Positions 57,807 to 64,000 of a stretch of 64,000 nucleotides of DNA are shown here, piece by piece. The position numbers and the translations under genes are program-made. Below the pieces are notes generated by a model. The model was given only the letters and a program-made list of their open reading frames with translations. It was not told the origin of the DNA and made no database searches. The DNA is from CAWIXB01 sp963839955 (GTDB lineage Bacteria > Actinomycetota > Actinomycetes > JACCUZ01): assembly GCA_963839955.1 (NCBI GenBank), contig CAWIXB010000001.1, forward strand, positions 682,001-746,000, given 5' to 3'. Numbering within the stretch: position 1 is the stretch's first letter; each line of letters starts with the position of its first letter.

Positions 57807-58252
57807 TAGGCGCGGCTGGACTCGGCCCAGAAGCTGCGGAGCACGCGGACCTTGTCCTGGAACTCCTCGTCGCGGCCGAGCGGACCGGTCGTCGGCGCAC
57901 ACAGTCGGGTACGCCGACGGGTGCCGTTCCCGTGATGGATGACGACCGTCGAGATCCCGAGCTGCGACTGGACCTCGATCTGTTGCACCTCGGCCCACGG
58001 GATGACCAGCGGCGGCACCGCGTGGATGACCAGATCGCGTCGCGTCATCGATGTCCCGACCCACCAGGTGGCCGCGGCCATGCCGATGAAGACGACGCCG
58101 GCGAGCGCGGTCTTCCAGCTGCCGCCGTAGCGACCCCCGCCCAGCAGCGCGTCCGACCACACCAGCACCTGGAAGCCGACCACCGCGAGGACGAACGCCC
58201 GTCGTTGACTCCAGGTCAGTCGCAACCTGATCGACGGGCTCGTCGTGGTCAT
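57806..58252 (-). CDS. Membrane protein with bacterial PH-like domain
   Basis: This 148-residue protein has two membrane helices (AFVLAVVGFQVLVWSDALL and TALAVVFIGMAAATWWVG region) followed by a PH-like domain (RDLVIHAVPPLVIPWAEVQQIEVQ) of the type found in YdbS-like proteins. Function is unknown. The ATG complementary to 58250-58252 has TACCGT 6 nt upstream on this strand, so it is probably leaderless. Its stop abuts the tandem repeat. Confidence 0.78.
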   Translation of the reverse strand: MTTTSPSIRLRLTWSQRRAFVLAVVGFQVLVWSDALLGGGRYGGSWKTALAGVVFIGMAAATWWVGTSMTRRDLVIHAVPPLVIPWAEVQQIEVQSQLGISTVVIHHGNGTRRRTRLCAPTTGPLGRDEEFQDKVRVLRSFWAESSRA

Positions 58253-58321
58253 GCCTGAACGGTATGCACTCACACCAGAGCGTCGGGAGGAATCGACAAA
58301 GTCTTGACTGGTTCGGGCCAT

Positions 58322-58747
58322 TCAGGTGGGCAGCATGCCCCAATCGACCAGGCAGTCCCACAGGCCGTCGACCAGGTCGAGCGACTTGAGCTCGACCCGC
58401 GTCACCCAGCGCACCTCGGCCGCGTCGTCGCCGGCCACCGGTGCCGTGGTAACAGCGAGCGAGCAGGCGTAGTCGCGGATGTCGTAGTCCTGTCCGGCCA
58501 GACCGGGCCGGACGACGGTGCCGACCAGCAGCCCGACCACGACGTGCAGACCGGTCTCCTCGAGCACTTCCCGGCGTACGGCCTCCCCGTCGTCCTCGCC
58601 CGGCTCGACCCGTCCGCCGGGCACGGACCACTGGCCGACAGCAGGCTCGCGCCCCCGGCGTACGACGAGCAGCCGGCCCTCGTCGTCGTGGACCAATGCA
58701 CCCACACAGGGGACACGTCGTTTCGTCGGCAACGGGTCCGGGAACAT
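58322..58747 (-). CDS. NUDIX hydrolase
   Basis: This 141-residue protein has a full NUDIX box, GGRVEPGEDDGEAVRREVLEETG, in a fold opening VPCVGALVHDDEGRLLVVRRG. These enzymes hydrolyse nucleoside diphosphates linked to another group; the substrate is unknown. The ATG complementary to 58745-58747 lies 7 nt after a TAGGCT box on this strand, so it is likely leaderless. Confidence 0.9.
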   Translation of the reverse strand: MFPDPLPTKRRVPCVGALVHDDEGRLLVVRRGREPAVGQWSVPGGRVEPGEDDGEAVRREVLEETGLHVVVGLLVGTVVRPGLAGQDYDIRDYACSLAVTTAPVAGDDAAEVRWVTRVELKSLDLVDGLWDCLVDWGMLPT

Positions 58748-58784
58748 TCCGGTCAGCCTAGAAGACCGGAAGAGACGAGGGGCG

Positions 58785-58940
58785 ATGCAGACAGTGGTGA
58801 TCATCCTGGCCGTGATCCTCGTCATCGTGATGGGTGTGACGATGTTCGACGTGCGGCCGTCCCGTATCCGTCGTCGCCCCGTCGTCGAGCTTCCGGTGCG
58901 TCGTCGCCGGGTGGTGGAGAAGCGCCGCCGCGTCGTCTAG
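58785..58940 (+). CDS. Small single-pass membrane protein, Arg-rich
   Basis: This 51-residue protein has one membrane helix (VVIILAVILVIVMGVTMF) and a strongly basic tail (RIRRRPVVELPVRRRRVVEKRRRVV). I do not recognise a family. It is kept as real because of a GAGGGG just before ATG 58785, the clean hydrophobic-then-basic pattern, and a terminator-like hairpin 25 bp after its stop. It is divergent from the NUDIX gene. Confidence 0.55.
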   Translation: MQTVVIILAVILVIVMGVTMFDVRPSRIRRRPVVELPVRRRRVVEKRRRVV

Positions 58941-58964
58941 CCCTCGCACAGCCTCCGCGTCGAG

Positions 58965-58986
58965 GGCGGAATAGGTCCATTCCGCC
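58965..58986. terminator. Perfect 8-bp hairpin after the small membrane protein
   Basis: GGCGGAAT (58965-58972) pairs with ATTCCGCC (58979-58986) around AGGTCC. It lies 24 bp after the stop of the small membrane gene. No T-tract follows, so terminator function is tentative. Confidence 0.45.
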
Positions 58987-59039
58987 GCCGGGATGACGGT
59001 CGCTTGACGGCAGGCCGCGCAGGGCGGGACCGTCAGGGC

Positions 59040-59672
59040 ATGAAAGTCGGCCCGCACTGCCCGCGATGTGGGTCCGGGTTGCAGTCGCCGGGACTCTGGT
59101 CGAGCTCCTGGCAGTGCGAGCGCCACGGTCCGGTTCACCCTCTTCAGCATGCCGGGCCACCCTCGATCGAAGCCCTCCAGCACATCACCGCCACCTCTGC
59201 CGTCCCCGTGTGGCTGCCCTGGCCCTTGCCCAAAGGCTGGCTGATGACCGGCGCGTGTCATGCCGGCGACGAGCGCACCGGTGCGCGCGCGACGGTGGTC
59301 GCCTGCTCGGGGCCGTCGCCGCTCGGCGGTGTCGCCGACGTGCTGCTCGTCGCCGAAGAGCCCGGCGTCGGCCTGGGTGCCTGGCTCGCCGGCGCCGAGG
59401 TGCTCGAACCCGGAAACGAGATCGTCGGCGCCCTCGCACCGCACGCCAAGCTCCACGCGGCCGGCCATCCCACCGCGATGTGGACGATGCCCGGGGCGTC
59501 GGACCGGGCGGTGTACGTCGGTGAGGCACTCGGCTGCTGGCTGTGGATCGTCCTCTGGCCGGAGTCGGCCGGCTTCCTGCTGATCGACGACTTCGTACTG
59601 ACCGACATGCGTGACGCGGGGCACGACCTCGACCTGCCGTTCGGGGCGCTCTCGCCACGACTCGCCGACTAG
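59040..59672 (+). CDS. DUF6758-like protein with N-terminal zinc ribbon
   Basis: This 210-residue protein starts with a probable zinc ribbon (Cys7, Cys10 in HCPRCGSG and a later WQCERHG), then a globular domain containing LPWPLPKGWLMTGACHAGDER. It resembles DUF6758 proteins that sit next to PHP and MarC genes in actinobacteria. Function is unknown. ATG 59040 has only a weak ribosome binding site. Confidence 0.78.
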   Translation: MKVGPHCPRCGSGLQSPGLWSSSWQCERHGPVHPLQHAGPPSIEALQHITATSAVPVWLPWPLPKGWLMTGACHAGDERTGARATVVACSGPSPLGGVADVLLVAEEPGVGLGAWLAGAEVLEPGNEIVGALAPHAKLHAAGHPTAMWTMPGASDRAVYVGEALGCWLWIVLWPESAGFLLIDDFVLTDMRDAGHDLDLPFGALSPRLAD

Positions 59673-59759
59673 CCCGACCCCGCAGCCCCAGCACACCGTC
59701 TTCTCACGCACGGTCCGGCGCGGCGTCCCGCGTGGGCCGCGGGCCCTACGCTGGTGGCG

Positions 59760-60614
59760 ATGTCCAGCGACCCGTCCATCGACCTGCATGCCCACAGCTC
59801 CGCGTCCGACGGCACCGACAGCCCGGCCGAGCTGGTCCGCAACGCGAAGGCCGCGGGCCTCGACGTCGTGGCGCTGACCGACCACGACAACACCAAGGGG
59901 TGGGAGGAAGCGGAGCAGGCGCTGCCAGCGGGCCTGCGCCTGGTGCCCGGTGTCGAGATCTCGTGCGAGGCCGACGGCGTGAGCATGCACCTGCTGGGCT
60001 ACCTGTTCGACGCCGCTCATCCCGAGCTGGTCGACGAGCTGTCCAAGGCCTACGACGACCGGGTGCCCCGCGCGCAGGCGATCGTCGCCAAGCTCGCGGA
60101 CGCCGGCCACCCGGTGACCTGGCAGCTGGTGCTCGACCAGATGGAGCCCGGCGCCACCGTCGGCCGACCCCACATCGCCGACGCGTTGGTCGCGGCGGGT
60201 GTCGTCGCCGACCGCAACGCCGCGTTCGCCGAGCTCCTGCACAACGACGGACCGTTCTTCGTCGACCACTACTACGTCGACCCGGTTCGCGCCGTGCAGC
60301 TCGTCCGGTCGGCCGGCGGCGTGGCCGTCTTCGCTCACCCCGCGGCCTCCCACCGTGGCCGCACGGTCGGCGACGCCGTCATCGCGCGCCTGGCGGAGGC
60401 CGGGCTGGCCGGCCTGGAGGTCGACCACCGCGACAATCCGCCCGAGGCGCGCGCACGACTGCGGGGCATCGCCGCCGACCTCGGCCTGCTCGTCACCGGT
60501 GCGAGCGACTACCACGGTGACGGGAAGGACAACCGGCTCGGTGAGAACACCACCGACCCTGAGGTCTTCGAGGCGATGCTCGCGCAGGCGAGTGCCCGGT
60601 CCATCATCACCTGA
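59760..60614 (+). CDS. PHP domain phosphoesterase
   Basis: This 284-residue metal-dependent phosphoesterase has the PHP motif DLHAHSSASDGTDSP (His10, His12), LTDHDN, and VAVFAHPAASHRG and TGASDYHG for the remaining ligands. It is of the RNase AM/YciV-like type, related to enzymes that hydrolyse 3',5'-nucleotide bisphosphates. I use ATG 59760 rather than GTG 59754 because TACGCT (59747-59752) is 7 nt upstream. The stop overlaps the marC start. Confidence 0.9.
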   Translation: MSSDPSIDLHAHSSASDGTDSPAELVRNAKAAGLDVVALTDHDNTKGWEEAEQALPAGLRLVPGVEISCEADGVSMHLLGYLFDAAHPELVDELSKAYDDRVPRAQAIVAKLADAGHPVTWQLVLDQMEPGATVGRPHIADALVAAGVVADRNAAFAELLHNDGPFFVDHYYVDPVRAVQLVRSAGGVAVFAHPAASHRGRTVGDAVIARLAEAGLAGLEVDHRDNPPEARARLRGIAADLGLLVTGASDYHGDGKDNRLGENTTDPEVFEAMLAQASARSIIT

Positions 60615-61228
60615 TGAGCGACTCGTCGAACGTCAAGTTCTTCATCGAGGTCTTCGTCACCCTGTTCGTCATCATGGATCCGCCGGGCACGATCCCGCTG
60701 TTCCTGTCGCTTACCAGCGGACGCACGCCGAAGGGGCGCCGGCGACTCGCCTGGCAGGCCGCCGTTGTCTCCTTCTTCATCATCACCGTGTTCGCTCTCT
60801 TCGGGCAGTCGATCCTCGACTACCTCGGCATCACGCTGCCGGCGATGCAGGCCGCCGGCGGCTTGCTGCTCCTCCTCGTAGCGCTGGAGCTGCTGACCGG
60901 CCGGGCCGACGACCCGTCGGCCACGGCCAATGTCAACGTCGCGTTGGTCCCACTCGGCACGCCGCTGCTCGCCGGGCCGGGTGCGATCGTCGCGACCATC
61001 GTGTTCGTCCGCCGGGTCGACGACGTCGCGCAGGCTGGCGCGCTGGCCGCCGGCATCGTCGCGGTCCACATCGTGCTCTGGCTGTTCATGCGCTACTCGG
61101 TGGCCATCATCCGCGTCATCAAGGACAGCGGCGTCACCCTCGTCACTCGCATCGCGGGCTTGCTGCTGTCGGCGATCGCCGTGCAGCTCGTCGCGGACGC
61201 GATCACCGCGTTCGTCGCGGACGCCTGA
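60614..61228 (+). CDS. MarC family membrane protein
   Basis: This 204-residue protein has six membrane helices and the MarC landmarks FVIMDPPGTIPLFLSLT, LPAMQAAGGLLLLLVALELL and PLGTPLLAGPGAIVATIVFV. The family was named for multiple antibiotic resistance but that role has been withdrawn; function is unknown. It overlaps the PHP gene by one base (TGATG). Confidence 0.9.
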   Translation: MSDSSNVKFFIEVFVTLFVIMDPPGTIPLFLSLTSGRTPKGRRRLAWQAAVVSFFIITVFALFGQSILDYLGITLPAMQAAGGLLLLLVALELLTGRADDPSATANVNVALVPLGTPLLAGPGAIVATIVFVRRVDDVAQAGALAAGIVAVHIVLWLFMRYSVAIIRVIKDSGVTLVTRIAGLLLSAIAVQLVADAITAFVADA

Positions 61229-61245
61229 CGCATGGAGCCGCGCGC

Positions 61246-61635
61246 TCAGCTGTTGGGCAGGGCGAGCTCGAACCAGACGTACTTCTCGTCGTCGCGGGCC
61301 GCCGCGCCCCAGCGGGTGGCGAGTGCGGATACCAGCTGCAGCCCGCGCCCGCCCAGTTGCTGGGCCTGCCTGGGCCGGATGGCCGGCATCACGTGCACGG
61401 CTGCGTCGTGGATCTCGACCCGAAGTGCGGCGGCGGTCGTCGTCGCGAGAAGGCGGATCGGCGGGCTGCCGTGCAGCAGCGCGTTCGTCACCAGCTCGCT
61501 CACCAGGAGCGTGGCCACCTCGCTGACTTCGGCGTCGAGACCTCGCGCCGCGAGGTGGGAACCGACCAGGTGGCGGGCGCGCGAAACCTCCGAGGGCGCT
61601 CCGCCCAGTTCCGCGTGTACTTCCGGCCTGTCCAC
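61246..61635 (-). CDS. RsbW-like anti-sigma regulatory ATPase
   Basis: This 129-residue protein is a lone GHKL/HATPase_c_2 domain with N-box ELVTNALLHG and GGRGLQLVSALATRWG. Such Streptomyces-type proteins act as anti-sigma or regulatory serine kinases on anti-sigma-factor antagonists. No partner sigma or STAS gene is adjacent. ATG is complementary to 61633-61635. Confidence 0.88.
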   Translation of the reverse strand: MDRPEVHAELGGAPSEVSRARHLVGSHLAARGLDAEVSEVATLLVSELVTNALLHGSPPIRLLATTTAAALRVEIHDAAVHVMPAIRPRQAQQLGGRGLQLVSALATRWGAAARDDEKYVWFELALPNS

Positions 61636-61669
61636 TGGGGCCCAACTCCCCGCTCCAGCACGACCGAAA

Positions 61670-62527
61670 CTAGCTGGTGGCCCGCCAAAACTGTGTCAAC
61701 ACGGCAACCGTCGCATCCGGGTCCTCGACCGCCGGTGAATGCGCCGCCTCGGCGAACTCGGCAACTGTCGCACCCAGCCGTCTCCCCATGTCGGCCTGGA
61801 CCGCTGGTGGCCACCCTTCGTCACGGCTGCCAAAAGCCACCAGCACCGGGACGTCTGTTGCCGCGAGCTCTGCGCAGCGATCGGTCTCGGCCAGCAACTG
61901 CTCGGCCATCCGCAGCAGTGACACCGGATCGTTGGCCACGAACCGTCGGTGCAGGAAGTCCTCGATCTCGGGTGTCGGCGGCGCAACCTCGGTGGGTGCT
62001 TCGAGCTGTCGCTTGGCGACCCAGATCGACTCGAGGTCGATGGCTGGCAGTGCCTGGATCAGCAGGCCCAGGTTGCTGGCCGTCGGGTGGGGGATCGCCG
62101 CCGGGCCAGAAGCGAGGAGGGTGAGCGAGCGCATGGCCGTCGGGTCGGCCAGCGCCGCCGCACGCCCGACCAGGCCGCCGAACGAGTGGCCGAGCAGGTG
62201 GGCGGGGCCGAGCAGCGACAGCAGGGCGAGCACGTCCGCGGCGTAGGACTTCACGTCGTACGACGAGGGGTTGCCGTCGCCGGGCGACTCCCACTGGCCG
62301 GGCAGGTCGATGGCGGTCACGGCGAATCCCGCGTCGGCCAGCGGCGCGAGGACAGGAAGGAAATCCTCTTTCGAGCCGGTAAAGCCGGGCACGAGCAGCG
62401 CGGGAGGCGCGGCGTCCTTGTCGGGGCCGGACGGACCGGCGACCAGGGCGGCGAGCTCGCCGCGCGCCGTCGTCAGGCGGGTCGGACGCACGCCGTCGGG
62501 CAGATCGAGGTAGCGGGGAGTGCTCAC
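61670..62527 (-). CDS. Alpha/beta hydrolase
   Basis: This 285-residue hydrolase has nucleophile Ser115 in LLGHSFGGLVG, the acid in FGSRDEGWPP and the histidine in EAAHSPAVEDP. The oxyanion region is LLVPGFTGSKEDF. The substrate is unknown. The GTG complementary to 62525-62527 lies 7 nt after TAGCGT on this strand (62535-62540), so it is probably leaderless; it is divergent from the ParA-type gene. Confidence 0.9.
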   Translation of the reverse strand: MSTPRYLDLPDGVRPTRLTTARGELAALVAGPSGPDKDAAPPALLVPGFTGSKEDFLPVLAPLADAGFAVTAIDLPGQWESPGDGNPSSYDVKSYAADVLALLSLLGPAHLLGHSFGGLVGRAAALADPTAMRSLTLLASGPAAIPHPTASNLGLLIQALPAIDLESIWVAKRQLEAPTEVAPPTPEIEDFLHRRFVANDPVSLLRMAEQLLAETDRCAELAATDVPVLVAFGSRDEGWPPAVQADMGRRLGATVAEFAEAAHSPAVEDPDATVAVLTQFWRATS

Positions 62528-62589
62528 GGTTCGAACGCTACCGGGCGGTCCCTTCCCCCTCGAACGCTGCATGTGTGAACAATGGCGCC

Positions 62590-63342
62590 GTGACCCGAAT
62601 CATCGCGGTGGCCAACCAGAAGGGTGGCGTCGCCAAAACGACGACGGTCGCCTCGCTCGGCGCCGCGGCGGTGGAGCGCGGCCGCAAGGTGCTCGTCGTC
62701 GACCTCGACGCACAGTCCTGTCTGACGTTCTCCTTGGGTCTCGACCCCGAGGCCGTCGAGCTGAGCGTCCATGACGTGCTGCTGGGCCGGGTCGGTGCCG
62801 CAATGGCGATCCAGTCGACCGACGACGGCATGGACGTCCTGCCGGCCACCATCGAGCTCGCCGGCACCGAGGCACAGCTGCTCACGCGACCCGGTCGGGA
62901 GTTCGCCCTGCGCACCGCGCTCGCCGACGTGTCGCCCGGCTACGACGTGATCCTGCTCGACTGCTCGCCCTCCCTCGGAGTGCTGACGCTCAACGCATTG
63001 ACGGCCGCGGACGAGCTCATCATCCCGTTGCAGTGCGAGATGCTCTCCCACCGCGGTGTCGGCCAGCTGCTCGACACCGTCCACGAGGTGCAACGCATCC
63101 TCAACCCTCGCCTCGATGTACTCGGTGTGCTGCCCACCATCTACGACAGTCGTACCAACCACGCGCGCGCCGTGCTCGCCGACGTGAGCGATCGCTACGA
63201 CCTGACCGTGATCGAGCCGCCGATCCCCAAGTCGGTGCGCTTTGCGGAGGCACCGGCCGCGGGCCGGTCGGTGCTGGCGACGGCGGGCCGGACGCGCGGT
63301 GCGGAGGCGTACCGCACCTTGGCCGAACGGCTCTTCGAGTGA
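62590..63342 (+). CDS. ParA family ATPase
   Basis: This 250-residue protein is a ParA/MinD-type ATPase with deviant Walker A KGGVAKTT at 11-18, LVVDLDAQSCLTFSLG and ILLDCSPSLGVLTLNAL. No parB or parS is adjacent, so it is an orphan ParA that may position another cargo. GTG 62590 is preferred over 62575 because homologues start at TRIIAVANQKGG. It is divergent from the hydrolase gene by 62 bp. Confidence 0.88.
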   Translation: MTRIIAVANQKGGVAKTTTVASLGAAAVERGRKVLVVDLDAQSCLTFSLGLDPEAVELSVHDVLLGRVGAAMAIQSTDDGMDVLPATIELAGTEAQLLTRPGREFALRTALADVSPGYDVILLDCSPSLGVLTLNALTAADELIIPLQCEMLSHRGVGQLLDTVHEVQRILNPRLDVLGVLPTIYDSRTNHARAVLADVSDRYDLTVIEPPIPKSVRFAEAPAAGRSVLATAGRTRGAEAYRTLAERLFE

Positions 63343-63370
63343 CGCCCGCGACCGTGCTGCTGGAGACGGG

Positions 63371-63688
63371 ATGAGTGACGAGACGGGCTTCGACCGGCTC
63401 CGGCGCCGCGGCCCGCACGCATCGTCGAACGGTCAGGCACTGGGCCGGCCGAGCGACCCGCAGGGCCGGCGCTCGATCTACAGCGTGGCTCCTCAGGAGC
63501 CACCCTTCGGCGCGGTGACCGTCAACTGCTCCCGTTGCGGGCGCACGAGTGTGATCTCGCCGCAGAAGGTGCTGACGTTGGCGGTGCCCTCGTTGCACCT
63601 GCCGTTCATCCGCCGCGACCACCCGTCGTGGATGCGCTGCCCGTCCTGCCGCCACCGCACCTGGGTCCGCCTCAGGCTCAAGCTCTGA
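63371..63688 (+). CDS. Small zinc-ribbon protein
   Basis: This 105-residue protein has a disordered basic N-terminus and a zinc ribbon from Cys53/Cys56 (CSRC) and Cys90/Cys93 (CPSC). I know no function. It follows the ParA-type gene by 28 bp in the same direction; ATG 63371 has GGAGACGGG directly before it. Confidence 0.75.
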   Translation: MSDETGFDRLRRRGPHASSNGQALGRPSDPQGRRSIYSVAPQEPPFGAVTVNCSRCGRTSVISPQKVLTLAVPSLHLPFIRRDHPSWMRCPSCRHRTWVRLRLKL

Positions 63689-63708
63689 GCAGCCACCCAA
63701 CCTCCGGT

Positions 63709-63814
63709 GATCGCAACTACGCCCCACAAAGGCACCCGACCCGATGTGCCGCGCGGGTGCTTCACGCGGCCGGACCGTTCGGTTGTCTCGGCTTTGTGGG
63801 GGCGCATTGCGATC
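63709..63814. repeat. Imperfect 22-bp inverted repeat in a convergent gap
   Basis: GATCGCAACTACGCCCCACA at 63709 onward to 63730 is nearly the reverse complement of 63793-63814 (the latter, read inverted, is GATCGCAATGCGCCCCCACA). Inside are shorter arms GCACCCG and CGGGTGC. The gap between the zinc-ribbon stop and the next gene's stop contains nothing else I can identify. It may be a small MITE-like element or a bidirectional terminator. Confidence 0.5.
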
Positions 63815-63853
63815 TTGAGCGGTTAGCTGATCGTCGCGGTCGAACAGCGGACG

Positions 63854-64000
63854 CTAGTCCGAGGGAGCCGAGTCCGGCTGCTCGCTCTTCGTGGCCTCGC
63901 CGCCGCGGGTGCGACCGCGTCCACCGCGCCGGCGCCGCCGGGCCGGGCGATCTGCCCCCGACGCCGTGCCGCCCTCGGCGTCGGCGCCGGAGACAGGGGC
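63854..64000 (-). CDS. C-terminal fragment of a protein with an Arg/Gly-rich tail, possibly a DEAD-box RNA helicase
   Basis: The frame is open from the window edge to a TAG complementary to 63854-63856. The 48 visible residues contain RPARRRRRGGRGRTRGGE and end QPDSAPSD. Arg/Gly-rich tails of this kind are typical of actinobacterial RhlE-type DEAD-box helicases, which as I recall can sit beside this ParA/zinc-ribbon pair. The catalytic part lies outside the window, so the identity is inference. Confidence 0.5.
   Translation of the reverse strand, partial: APVSGADAEGGTASGADRPARRRRRGGRGRTRGGEATKSEQPDSAPSD

Noticed and set aside
62590..63342. ParA-type gene as a sign of a replication origin or plasmid
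   Set aside because: No parB, parS-like site, dnaA boxes or replication gene is present; chromosomal orphan ParA proteins are common.

Overview
The window is contiguous high-G+C actinobacterial chromosome, most likely from a Nocardioides-like member of the Nocardioidaceae. The evidence is the presence of mycothiol biosynthesis (mshB), the succinylase DAP pathway, a sigE/anti-sigma/htrA/tatB module, a DUF3117 gene and many apparently leaderless genes with a TAnnnT box 6-8 nt before the start codon. I see no rRNA, tRNA, CRISPR array, prophage or complete insertion sequence. Much of the order (dapD, dapE, LOG, folP, DivIVA-domain gene, tag, DUF3117, O-methyltransferase, sigE, anti-sigma, htrA, tatB, mrp, CBS protein, DUF1003) matches, from memory, the conserved M. 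tuberculosis Rv1201c-Rv1234 neighbourhood.

Layout. 1-5535: a peptide-type ABC importer operon, with the binding protein cut by the window edge and a strong hairpin between it and the first permease. 5560-9067: mshB, a divergent FtsH-like membrane AAA protease and a small DUF6113-type membrane protein. 9134-14451: a compact chemosensory cluster (CheW, six-helix chemoreceptor, CheA-REC hybrid, REC-GAF protein) with no motility, CheR or CheB gene in the window. 14501-19430: flavin reductase, VanW protein, GNAT, fdxA, dapC. 19443-22124: two paralogous membrane-anchored M15-like proteins flanking a sulfotransferase-like gene. 22155-29271: dapD, VOC protein, MetE-like methyltransferase, an aromatic pair (aldehyde dehydrogenase and pobA), a frameshifted dapE and a MarR regulator. 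29350-36735: LOG protein, an ArsR-like/MFS pair, folP, DivIVA-domain protein, SRPBCC, tag, a PaaX/enoyl-CoA hydratase operon (hydratase frameshifted) and DUF3117.

36900-47730: pepA, O-methyltransferase, then the cell-envelope stress module sigE, anti-sigma, RseB-like protein, htrA, tatB, preceded by two tandem GGAAC-N16-type ECF promoters; then mrp, MarR, a frameshifted DUF1003 gene and a soluble MgtE-N/CBS protein. 47812-57630: EamA transporter, CoA ester lyase, a PepSY/lipoprotein/two-component locus with an 11-bp-phased candidate operator, acyl-CoA dehydrogenase, threonine dehydratase-like enzyme, DUF2332, general stress protein, and a MaoC gene enclosed by a 70-bp inverted repeat. 57806-64000: PH-domain protein, NUDIX, small membrane protein, DUF6758, PHP phosphoesterase, MarC, anti-sigma-type ATPase, alpha/beta hydrolase, ParA-type ATPase, zinc-ribbon protein, and the arginine/glycine-rich tail of a gene running off the end.

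How it works together: the importer, pepA, dapC/D/E and the wall proteins concern peptides and envelope; sigE/htrA/tatB and the RR/HK locus sense envelope state; the lyase, dehydrogenase and MaoC genes suggest short-chain acyl-CoA metabolism. Three conserved genes (dapE, enoyl-CoA hydratase, DUF1003) each carry a single-base frameshift, which may be assembly error rather than true decay. The features that most deserve follow-up are the inverted-repeat-enclosed maoC, the two phased operator arrays, the histone-H1-like tail on the ArsR-type regulator, and the M15-like pair around the sulfotransferase.
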